From: Saccopteryx bilineata
Taxonomy: Eukaryota > Chordata > Mammalia > Chiroptera > Emballonuridae
Direction of reading: 5' to 3'
Length of the DNA: 64,000 bases
NCBI RefSeq assembly: GCF_036850765.1
Contig: NC_089495.1
Span: forward strand, 63,092,410-63,156,409
Made by a program: the position numbers and the translations under genes. The notes beneath the pieces were generated by a model. That model was not told where the DNA came from. It saw only the letters and a list, made by a program, of their open reading frames with translations, and ran no database searches. How positions within the stretch are numbered: position 1 is the stretch's first letter; the number at the start of each line of letters is the position of its first letter. Shown here in pieces: positions 13,407-22,121 of the stretch.

Positions 13407-14164
13407 GAATAAATGGTAATCAAAGAATTGTAATCTTATCAGTTCTGTCTTAATTTGGCTGTCAAATACTGTCATCATAAACAAAGTCTTTTATCTTATG
13501 TTTCTGTTATTTTGGCTTTACTGCAACATCAAATCAATTATTGTCCTGTTTCAATTTTAAATCCTCCTAAGCATCGATCTAGGAAAGCAAGAAAGCTTTT
13601 ATTTTAGTATGTTAGCATATAGATTTCATGGCTTACTTTGCTAAAAAAGTGGATACTATGTCTATTCCTGAAATAACTAAGGTGACCAGGAGCTAGTTCT
13701 ATACAAATTTACTAAAACTGAGTCAGCTGGTATTCCACTAATTATATATCACTGTGATAGAGAATTTGTTGTTTTGATTTAGCTAAATGTGACCTATATT
13801 TAGTTAGTACCAGAGATAAAGACCTTCCTTTTTTATATAGACTGTGAGAGTAGAAACAAAGTCAATATTTCCAAAAAGGAATTAAAGGAGACATGTAAGA
13901 CCAAACCAAAATACACTTTCATAGAAATGATATTTATGGAGAATAATTTAATATTCAGTCAATGCATGAAAAATGCATCCCAAAATAATGCTGAATTACA
14001 GAGAAAAGTTAAATTAATGGTTAAGAATAAAAATATGCTTTAAAATTGTATACATGCAAATGGAGATTTTCAAAATGTTTAATGAAGCATTCCCTAACAA
14101 AACTTAATTAAAGTGATATAATAGTTCTAACACTAAAATTATGTAAAGGTATAAAATATTTTCT
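13407..14164. other. Unassigned stretch
   Basis: AT-rich DNA without a supported feature. Confidence 0.5.
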
Positions 14165-14690
14165 TTGGATCTCTTGGGTGGTAGCTTCAGACAGCTGGTG
14201 CCTCAGTCCCAGGATGATCTTCTTGCCCTCAATCACGGCTTGTGTTTCGATTACTGGAAACCTGAATCTCAAACCTGGAGAGTGCCTCTGAATGTGGGTT
14301 GAAGTGGCACTCAACACTGAGTTTTGTGCTAAACCTGGGCAAAGATGGCAACAATGTGTGTGTGCACTTCAACCTTCGCTTTGATATGCATGGGGATACC
14401 AATACAATTCTGTGTAAACACCAGGATGGTGGGGCCTGAGAGTCTTGACAATGAGAGTTTGCCTTCCTCTTACAACCTACAAATGAAACAGATGTGCATC
14501 TCCTTTGACCAAGCAGACCTGACCATCAAGCTGCCAAATGGATACACATTCAAATTCCCCAACTGCCTCAACATAGTGGCCATCAATTACCTGATGGCAG
14601 AAGGTGACTTCAAGGTCAAGTGTGTGGACTTTGAGTAAAATCAACCAACCCATAACTCCCAATAAAGGAAGCTGACTCTGTTATCCCTGA
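14165..14690 (+). pseudogene. LGALS1: LGALS1 (galectin-1) processed pseudogene
   Basis: This is a retrocopy of the mRNA for galectin-1, a beta-galactoside-binding lectin. The 5'UTR is recognisable (ACAGCTGGTGC...), but the start codon is ACG (14233-14235 region) instead of ATG. Coding blocks include CCTGAATCTCAAACCTGGAG, then residues resembling FDMHGDTN, and, in the open frame 14345-14638, CISFDQADLTIKLPNGY and LNIVAINYLMAEGDFKVKC, which match the C-terminal carbohydrate-recognition domain. The frame is broken by a frameshift and stop near 14435. The 3'UTR keeps AATAAAGGAAGCTG (14661 on). No introns are present. The expected poly(A) tail is replaced by, or has evolved into, a (TA)n run. It is not a functional lectin gene. 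Confidence 0.9.
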
Positions 14691-14693
14691 GGG

Positions 14694-14695
<2 letters not shown>

Positions 14696-14734
<39 letters not shown>
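14696..14734. repeat. (TA)n microsatellite at the tail of the LGALS1 retrocopy
   Basis: About 19 TA units lie directly after the retrocopied 3' end. Confidence 0.9.
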
Positions 14735-14738
<4 letters not shown>

Positions 14739-14888
14739 CTTCTTTAAATAAGTCAGTTTTGAATTAAGATTATTCTCTATAATCACTGAATAGTAATAAA
14801 TTCCTTAGTATTAACATATTAACTTTTTATTTCTAACAAAACAAAATAAAATACAATTTAATGGATTTTTATGAGTGAATACTATTCT

Positions 14889-15007
14889 TTTTATTTAATA
14901 GGGACAGAGAGAGAGAGTCAGAGAGAGGGATAGATGGGAACAGACAGGAACGGAGAGAGATGAGAAGCATCAATCATCAGTTTTTTGTTGCAAGACCTTA
15001 GTTGCTC
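14889..15007 (-). repeat. 5'-truncated SINE with TSD
   Basis: This is the 3' part of the long-form SINE (GAGAGATGAGAAGCATCAATC on the plus strand). It is flanked by an exact 11-bp duplication, AATACTATTCT, at 14878-14888 and 15008-15018, so the truncation happened at insertion. Confidence 0.85.
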
Positions 15008-15049
15008 AATACTATTCTAACCAATACCAGTTCAAAAACGTATGCTTTT

Positions 15050-15257
15050 CCTGACCAGATGGTGGTGCAGTGGATAGAGCATTGGACTAGGATGTGGAGG
15101 ATCCAGGTTTGAGACCCCAAGGTCGCCAGCTTGAGCGTGGGGCTCATCTAGTTTGAGCAAAGCTCACCAGGTTGCTGGCTCGAACAAGGGGTTACTCGGT
15201 CTGCTGTAGCCCCATGGTCAAAGCACATATGAGAAAGCAATCAATGAACAACTAAGG
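15050..15257 (+). repeat. Long-form SINE, left part (split by hAT element)
   Basis: Head CCTGACCAGATGGTGGTGCAG with B-box-like GGTTTGAGACC, running to CAATGAACAACTAAGG. The same SINE resumes at 16963 after the inserted transposon. Flanking copies of AAAACGTATGCTTTT-like sequence (about 15035-15049 and 17066-17080) are the SINE's own TSD, slightly diverged. Confidence 0.9.
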
Positions 15258-15783
15258 CAGTGGTTCTCAACCTTTCTAATGCCGTGACCCCACAATACAG
15301 TTCCTCATGTTGTGGTGACCCCAAACCAAAAAATAATTTTGGTGGCTACTTCATAACTGTAATTTTGCTACAGTTATGATACGGAATGTAAATACCTGAT
15401 ATGCATTATGTATTCTCATTGCTACAAATCAAACATAATTTAAACATAGTGATTAATCACAAAAACAATATTTAATTATATATTGAGAAATATTTATTAC
15501 TAATGGCCCTCCTTACCTAGTGTATTGGGGCTACCATTCCGTAAATAGCTGCTTAACTAATGGATCTGTTTTAAACAGATTAGTAGCAAGTTTTCTATAT
15601 AGAACAGTGTGAACTACGTCATAGGATACACTGCAGTTTCTGCACAGCATGGTATCTTTCAGGGCTCTTTCACACTATAAAGCAGTGGTTTCTGTGGTGG
15701 AATCCACATCTCATTTACTTCAATGGGAGACCCGTGGATTCTGCAGAAGAGAGATCCCCTGTACAGCAGAAATGCAGTTCCAA

Positions 15784-16127
15784 CACATTTCTTCCTCTCC
15801 TATTCAAGTTAATGGGAGGCCACAGCAGATTCCGCTCAAATATAGAGCATATTGCTTAATTTTTTCCACGCTAGAACTTTTCCTAGAGCAGCCCCGCCAC
15901 CCCCAATAGACTTCTATAGGAGGCAGATCTTTTACACTGCAGAATCCGCACAGCAGATTCCTCAGTGTGAGGCCTTTTTTAGTCTATTGGGGGTGGCGAA
16001 TTCCACCTTTGGAATTTTTCTGTTCTAGGAAAAGTTCTAGCGTGGAAAAAATTAAGTAACATGCTCTATATTTGAGCGGAATCTGCTGCGGCCTCCAATT
16101 AACTTGAATAGGAGAGGAAGAAATGTG
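15784..16127. repeat. Long imperfect palindrome inside the hAT element
   Basis: The left arm (about 15784-15911) and right arm (about 15981-16127) are reverse complements over most of their length. Examples are TCCACGCTAGAACTTTTCC against GGAAAAGTTCTAGCGTGGA, and CCACCCCCAATAGACT against AGTCTATTGGGGGTGG. The loop is about 70 bp. The right arm has a ~20-bp insertion near 16000. Confidence 0.9.
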
Positions 16128-16352
16128 TCAGAAACTGTCATTTCTCGGCCTCTTATTGAAATCAAAAGGAGGCTGCGGCGGATTGTGTGGTAACCCGAGA
16201 TTCTCGGGAGCTCTCTTCCACAAAATCCGCCGCACTCCCAATGAAATCAATAGGAGGCGGATTCAATGCCGGAAACCACTGATTTCAGCAGTTTCCTCAT
16301 TCAGAACATGGGAAAATAGTGGGAGATATGGGAGATAATTATACATTGGGGA

Positions 16353-16414
16353 ACAGTGTGAACTACATCTTATAGTGGTCTCTTATAGTATAAGACTGAT
16401 GTAGTTCACACTGT
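16353..16414. repeat. Short hairpin (17-bp arms) within the hAT element
   Basis: ACAGTGTGAACTACATC (16353-16369) is exactly inverted at 16398-16414. A third, direct copy (ACAGTGTGAACTACGTC) sits at 15604-15620, so this motif could mark the ends of a nested element of about 0.8 kb. Confidence 0.85.
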
Positions 16415-16962
16415 GTAAATGTATGGTGCTTTGTGTAAGTATAAGCTGCTTTGTGTACTGGGTAATGATTACACACAAAGCACCTTACACTTACACAGTA
16501 TTGTGTGTATGGTGTGTGTACTGTTTTTACATTATTAACCTTTTTTACACCAGCAGGCTGTCCCGCAGGCTCTCTTGGCTCTCCGCCTCTTGCCTCTCTG
16601 CCTCCTAGGCTTCTGTCCTCCGGCGCTTGCTGCACCCGCCCACTGATGACGTCAGCAAGCGCCGAACACACGTGATGCGCTGCTGCTATGGACTGTGGAG
16701 TGTTCCCTGCCCCACTTCCCCCGCCCCTTAGGCCCCAGACGGATGATGCAATCACGTCTGCGCATGACCACAGGCATTCAGTTTGGAACGCACATCCATA
16801 ACAGCGTGCGTTCAAGCTGAATAGCGCTGCTGCAGACGGTAGCATGGCTTCTCAGCGACTAAAGCCATCGGAAATATGTATTTTCCGATGGCTTTAGGTG
16901 ACCCCTGTGTTTTGGTCATTCAACCCCTGCCAGGGTCACAACTCACAGGCTGAGAACTGTTG

Positions 16963-17068
16963 GACTAAGGTGTCACAATGAAAAACTAATGATTGATGCT
17001 TCTCATCTCTCTCCGTTCCTGTCTATCCCTCTCTTTGACTCTCTCTCTGTCTCTGTAAAAACAAACAA
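16963..17068 (+). repeat. Long-form SINE, right part
   Basis: Continuation of the SINE started at 15050: GACTAAGGTGTCACAATG, GATTGATGCTTCTCATCTCTC, a CT-rich run and an A-rich tail. Confidence 0.9.
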
Positions 17069-17080
17069 AAAAACATGCTT

Positions 17081-17554
17081 TGACAACTACTTATGAAGAG
17101 TATCCATATATTCTTTCCCAATATCATACTCTTGCCCTTCGATATAAATAATCACTACCAGTCTTTTTTAGTCATCCTTTGATATCTTTATATCTTTCTT
17201 ACAACTTATTTGTTGATAGCTATTTTTTGTATACATTATAAAGACAGTCAGTTTAGCTGACTATTAAGCCTAGATTTATATTATTTTCTTTGATTTTCTG
17301 AAATACTTGACTCAATCTTCTCTTGCTTTATATATTTAGAATCATATTGAAACATTTTTGATAAATTGAAATGTGTTTTAATCCTTTAATTTCTTTCTAC
17401 TTCCATGTTATTTATATATTTTTTTCTTAAATTATAAATTTTAGTATGTCTTTTCTGTCTCCTTTTAATTTTTAAGAGTTCCTATTACCATGTACCTTTG
17501 GATTTACTAAATATTTGTTGCTTCTCTTGGATATGTTTATATTTGTAGTATTTT
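17081..17554. other. Unassigned AT-rich spacer
   Basis: No supported feature before the LINE-1 cluster. Confidence 0.5.
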
Positions 17555-17568
17555 TACTTTTTTAAATA

Positions 17569-18112
17569 TAGTTTTTTATCATTTTTAAATTAAATTTAAT
17601 GCAGTGACATTGATAACTCAGTGTACATATGTTGAGAGAAAACATCTCCAGATTATTTTGACATTTGATTCTTCTATATACCCCTCACCCAAAGTCAAAT
17701 TGTCTTCTGTCACCTTCTATCTGGTTTTCTTTGTGCTCCTCCCCTCCCCATCCCTTCTCTCCTTCCTCGCCCCATACCCCCTTCCCCCCACCCTCCACCC
17801 CCATTACCATCACATTCTTGTTCATGTCTCTGAGTCTCATTTTTATGTCCCATCTATGTATGGATTCATATAGTTCTTAGTTGTTGTTTTTTTTTTTTTT
17901 TTGATTTACTTATTTCACTCTGTATAATGTTATCAAGGTCCATCCATGTTATTGTAAATGATCCGATGTCATCATTTCTTATAGCTGGGTAGTATTCCAT
18001 AGTATATATGTACCAAAGCTTTTTAATCCACTCGTCCTCTGAAGGACGCTTGGGCTGTTTCCAGATCTTTGCTATTGTGAACAATGCTGCCACAAACATG
18101 GGGTGCATTTCT
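17569..18112 (-). mobile_element. Old LINE-1, 3' end (antisense half of an inverted copy)
   Basis: On the minus strand this holds the last ~80 codons of LINE-1 ORF2 (17866-18108; blocks WIKKLWYIYTMEYY and IRNDDIGSFTITW), then the 3'UTR with its polypurine/G-rich tract (plus-strand C-rich at 17735-17812) and an oligo-T/A-rich end. The preceding part of the same ORF2 is found in the opposite orientation immediately to the right (18113-18396 and 26218-26756). This is the 5'-inversion structure produced by twin priming. A TACTTTTTTAA-like sequence at about 17555 and TACTTTTTAAGAAA at 26757 may be the TSD. Confidence 0.85.
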
Positions 18113-18396
18113 CCTTTTTGACAAAGGAGGTAAGGAAATGCAATGGAGTAAAGACAGCCTCTTTAACAAATGGTGTTGGGAAAATTGGACAGCTACCTGC
18201 AAAAAAATGAAACTAAACCACCAGCTTACACCATTTACAAAAATAAACTCAAAATGGATAAAAGACTTAAATGTAAGCCGTGAAACCATAAGCATATTAG
18301 AAGAAAACATAGGCAGTAAGCTCTCCGACATCTCTTGGAGCAATATATTTGCTGATTTATCTCCACGGGGAAGTGAAATAAAAGACAGGATAAACA
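18113..18396 (+). mobile_element. Old LINE-1, inverted 5' segment, left piece
   Basis: The plus strand encodes an ORF2 stretch (blocks [34 protein letters not shown]) that precedes, in ORF2 order, the piece at 26218. The two are separated only by the L1-A insertion and its duplicated 16-bp target. Confidence 0.9.
18381..18396 (+). repeat. L1-A target-site duplication, left copy
   Basis: AAAGACAGGATAAACA is repeated exactly at 26202-26217, after the poly(A) tail of L1-A. Confidence 0.97.
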
Positions 18397-20798
18397 GGAT
18401 TTGGAGGATGACGTCAGAGTAATGGCGGAGTAGGAAGCGATACCGATAAATCTCCCCCAAAACTCAATAAGATCTTCAACCAGAAACAGAAAAACCTATA
18501 CTTGGAGCCTCCAGATGCTTCACAATACACCCGAAGGTATGGTCGAGTGAAAAATTGGCTAAATATATAACCAAATCCTGAAGGAAATAGGGAGTAAGAA
18601 ATGCTCCGCCTTCCTCACTAACCTAAACAGGGCGGCTTTCTCTGGTAACTGTGAATATAGAAACTGAGGCGGGCAAAGGGGGTGAATACATCCAGGCCGC
18701 GCACAAAAGGCCGAACCAGGCTGTGGCACGGAGATCCTAGCAGAGGAAAAACTGTTCCTGTGGAAGCCGGGCAATACAAGCTAACACTCGCGCAAAACCC
18801 AAACAAAGAAAGACAAGCGGGGCAGCCATTTTACCCGTTCTCCTGGTTGGTGCGCAGTTAGTGGGCGAGAGATCTCTTCCTAAGCCCCAGAAGTGGGTGT
18901 CCGTGTTGCCCCACAGAGAGGCAGGGTCAGAGGCCTTTCTGTGGGCCGAAAGCAGAATCTCTGGGCAGCCCCAGCGCCCTGGGAAAGCCGCGCATGGGAG
19001 GGAGCGAGAACTAATTCCAACAGTGGAAATTTTCCGTGCTGGTGAGGGTTTCACTCAGGGAAACGCGGCCGGCCTCATATCCTGGTTTGCGCGCGCAGAT
19101 AGGTAGTGAGCGATTCCTCCGAGTGCCTCGGCAGGGCGCGCCTGTGTTATCGCACAGAGGGGCAGAGTCAGGGGCCTTTGTGTGGGCAAAAGCGGAATCT
19201 CGGGCCGCCCCAGCGCCTTGCAAAAGCCGCGCATGGGGACAGAGCGAGAGCGAATTCCAGCGCTGCAAATTTCCATGCGGTTGGGGGTTTCACTCAGAGT
19301 GTGAGACTACTGGCCGGATATCCTGGTCTGCGCGCGCAGATAGTGAATGAGAGTTTCCTCCAAGCACCCCGGAAGTGGGTGCCTGCCTGTGTTACCGGAC
19401 AGAGTGGCAGAGCCAGAGGTCTTTGAGTGGGTGGAAAGCCCGCCTGATTATGCTAGCAGCTCTGACTGACTGAGCCTTACCCAGAGCCCTGTGCTGAGTG
19501 GAAATAGAGTGGGGAGTTGCCAGCTCTTTGAACCTCTTACTATCCAGGCAGAGGCAGCAACAACCCCATAGCTGGATTATCAGGCTACTAATTGAGGAAG
19601 GAAAGACTAGGAGAAAGGCTCCAGGAACACGGACTCTCTCACTGTCGGAGCCTATGAAAGCTAATGAGCCTTGACTCCCAACGAGACTAAAGCACAATAC
19701 ATGACATTGCCATAGAGACTTATCAACTGCAAACCTCTACCTGAGCGTGCCAAAGGGGCAGAACCTGGGGTACAGAGTCACCGACCAGGAAGAGGGAGAG
19801 AAAAGAAAAAACAAGAAAATAACCTCTCAAAATCAAGAATAATCTGCAGACTTTATAACCTATCCCATTTTATTATATTTGTTCATTTGTTTCTCTTATC
19901 TTCATTCTTGATACTTTTTTTCCTCCTCCAATTTGGCCGATTAACTCTCTGCCGGTCTTACTCTCTCTTCTCCTTGAACTACACTACCCATAAGTGTTAC
20001 ATCTCCCATTATCTTTTTTCTCCTCTTCCTTTCTCTCTATGAGGGTTGCACTCCAAAACCCTTAACTCTCTCTCTCTCCTTTCTTTTTTCTTCTTTTAGT
20101 AGTTCCCTCTTTTTTTCTCTCTCTCTCTTTCTTTTCTCCATCTATATTAGTTTCTTCCTTTCTCCTTTACATCTCCTCTCATTCAAACCTCAATAACAAA
20201 CAAATTATCTTATCTGGGACTCAAACTTATGTTTGTGGCATTTTGGGGGGTTTTTACTTCACCTTTTTAACTCACTAGCAGTGCTCCCATCCCTGGCTCT
20301 CCATTTTATCTAGTTCTTGTTCCACTAAATACAATAGTATTTTTTTAATTTGTCCCCCCATTTTTCTGTTCTCTTATTCCTCTCATCATAACTCTTAGAC
20401 AACACCAACACCTAAAAGCAAATAATTTTATTCTTGACCCAAATTTTTTCCTTATTTGCTTTTTGTGGGTCCATACCGCCCCCCCCCTTTTTTTTTTCCT
20501 TTTTTTTTCTTTTATTTTTTTTTTTGCCCCTTTATTACTTTTCCCCAATTCAGGCCCTCCATCACAGGCATTGTTTGTTATAATTCACAGTTCACCACAA
20601 GATTTTCTCAAGAAAAAGGGGAGAGGAGAGGAAAAAAGGAGGGGGGGAATAATTTCCTTTTTTTAAAAATTATTATTTTATTTTTCTTTATTTCATTATT
20701 AATTTTTTAAAAAAAAACAACTCTTTTTGATTTTTTATTTTTTTAACTTTTTATTCTTTATTAAATCTCATTAATACTATCAACAAAACCACCCTCAG
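18397..20798 (+). promoter_or_regulatory. L1-A 5'UTR / internal promoter region
   Basis: This GC-rich, CpG-dense 5' region (18600-19450) stands out in an otherwise AT-rich window, as expected for a LINE-1 internal RNA polymerase II promoter. A perfect CRE-like TGACGTCA lies at 18409-18416, and a YY1-like AATGGCGG at 18421-18428 sits near the first base, a position where human L1 also has a YY1 site. The second half (19860-20800) is pyrimidine-rich with long T/C tracts. It is followed by the ORF1 start at 20799. Confidence 0.75.
18841..19440 (+). repeat. Tandem ~240-bp monomers in L1-A 5'UTR
   Basis: Units start at TCCTGGTTGGTGCGCAG (18841), TCCTGGTTTGCGCGCGCAG (19080) and TCCTGGTCTGCGCGCGCAG (19321), giving periods of 239 and 241 bp. 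Each carries a GCACAGAGGGGCAGAGTC-like block, a GCCCCAGCGCC block and GGTTTCACTCAG. The third unit is partial, ending near 19440. The same array is present in reverse orientation at 53370-53945. Confidence 0.9.
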
Positions 20799-21919
20799 AT
20801 GCCATTAAGGAAGAGAAAATCGAATATCATGGATACAAAAGAAAGAGAGGTAACACAGCTAGATGAGGAAAAATCTATGGAGAAAAAATTTAATATATTG
20901 GAAACCTTGGAGCTAAATGACAGAGAATTCAAGATAGAAATCCTAAAAATCCTCCGAGATATACAAGAAAACACAGAAAGGCAATTTAGGGAGCTCAGAA
21001 AACAACTCAATGAACACAAAGAATATATGTCCAAAGAAATTGAAACTATAAAAACAAATCAAACAGAGATGAAAAACTCAATTCACGAGCTAAAAACGAA
21101 GTAACAAGCTTAGCTAATAGAACAGGTCAGATAGAAGAGAGGATTAGTGAAATAGAAGACAAGCAACTTGAGGCACAACAGAGAGAAGAAGAAAGAGACT
21201 CAAAAATTAAAAAAAATGAGATAGCCCTACAAGAATTATCTGACTCCATCAAAAAGAATAACATAAGAATAATAGGTATATCAGAGGGAGAAGAGAGAGA
21301 AAATGGAATGGAGAACATACTCAAACAAATACTAGATGAGAACTTCCCAAGCCTGTGGAAAGAACTAAAGCCTCAAATTCAAGAAGCAAACAGAACACCG
21401 AGTTTTCTTAACCCCAACAAACCTACTCCAAGGCATATCATAATGAAATTGACACAAACCAACAGCAAAGAAAAAATTCTCAAGGCAGCCAGGGAAAAGA
21501 AGAATACAACATATAAAGGAAGGCCCATTAGATTATCATCAGATTTCTCAGCAGAAACTCTACAAGCTAGAAGAGAGTGGACCCCAATATTTAAAGTCCT
21601 GAAAGAGAGAAACTTTCAGCCATGAATACTATACCCATCAAAGCTATCCTTCAAATATGAAGGAGAAATAAAAACATTCACAGATACAGAAAAGATGAGG
21701 GAATTTATCATCAGAAAACCCCCACTCCAGGAATTACTAAAGGGGGTTCTCCAATCAGATACAAAGAACAAAAAAAAAAACAGAGCCACAAGTAAAAGCT
21801 CCAGGAAGAACACAATAAAACCAAATTTAAACTGTGACAACAACAAAAAGAAAGAGGGGGAAAAGATGGAGATTAACAGTAGCAAAGGACGATGGAGTGC
21901 AAAAGTACTCACAAAATAG
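20799..21919 (+). pseudogene. L1-A ORF1 (RNA-binding chaperone), broken
   Basis: ORF1p of LINE-1 is the trimeric nucleic-acid chaperone that coats L1 RNA. The first frame, 20799-21104 (101 codons, start MPLRKRKSN), is Lys/Glu-rich with heptad-like leucines (coiled coil) and ends ELKTK-stop. The protein continues in another frame (about 21097-21625) through the rest of the coiled coil, an RRM-type block (NNIRIIGISEGE) and a C-terminal block (PRHIIMKLTQTNSKEKILKAAREK, with SADFxAETLQARR-like sequence). The shift is explained by a run of five A's at 21092-21096 where six would keep the frame. A TGA at 21623-21625 (Arg CGA in L1-C) then interrupts the C-terminal region, which stays open to 21919. 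The same frameshift occurs in L1-C. Confidence 0.9.
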
Positions 21920-22121
21920 TTTGCTACAATGAACAGGGTAGGGACCCTTTTCATTACTCAAAGGTAACCACCATTGAAAAAACCACCACAGAAGCACATG
22001 AGATAAAAAAGATAGCAACAGAGGAAAGATGTATGGAATACAACCAAATAAAAACAAAAGATAGAAAAACGAAAGAGAAGGATCAAACAAGACACAAAAC
22101 TAACAGAAAGCAAGATATAAA

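Larger units (their letters stand above)
15258..16962 (+). mobile_element. SPIN-like hAT DNA transposon, non-autonomous, palindrome-rich
   Basis: Terminal sequences CAGTGGTTCTCAACC (15258) and GGCTGAGAACTGTTG (ending 16962) are imperfect inverted repeats of the SPIN type of hAT transposons, whose adjacent blocks (CAGTTCCTCATGTTGTGGTGACC on the left; TTTTCCGATGGCTTTAGG and ACCCCTG on the right) are also present. The 8-bp target duplication AACTAAGG/GACTAAGG (15250-15257, 16963-16970; 7 of 8 identical) is the hAT hallmark. No transposase frame is visible. The interior (about 15500-16850) is not the usual short SPIN deletion derivative. It holds a ~125-bp-stem palindrome, a small hairpin at 16353-16414, repeated short CTATTG/CAATAG motifs and a GC-rich segment (16560-16850). 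The open frames at 16123-16338 and 16363-16845 are accidental. The element is younger than the SINE it splits. Confidence 0.85.

Noticed and set aside
16363..16845. 160-codon minus-strand open frame
   Set aside because: It overlaps the hairpins of the hAT interior, has no domain, and consists partly of translated palindrome; it is accidental.
18861..19426. Several overlapping open frames of ~100 codons on both strands
   Set aside because: They arise from the CpG-rich LINE-1 5'UTR monomers and recur in the antisense copy at 53370-54030; no known protein.
20456..20710. Phe/Pro-rich open frames
   Set aside because: Translation of the pyrimidine tract in the LINE-1 5'UTR.
21092..21104. Canonical -1 ribosomal frameshift signal in LINE-1 ORF1
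   Set aside because: The five-A run does not form a standard X-XXY-YYZ heptamer in the zero frame; I only report the shared frameshift.
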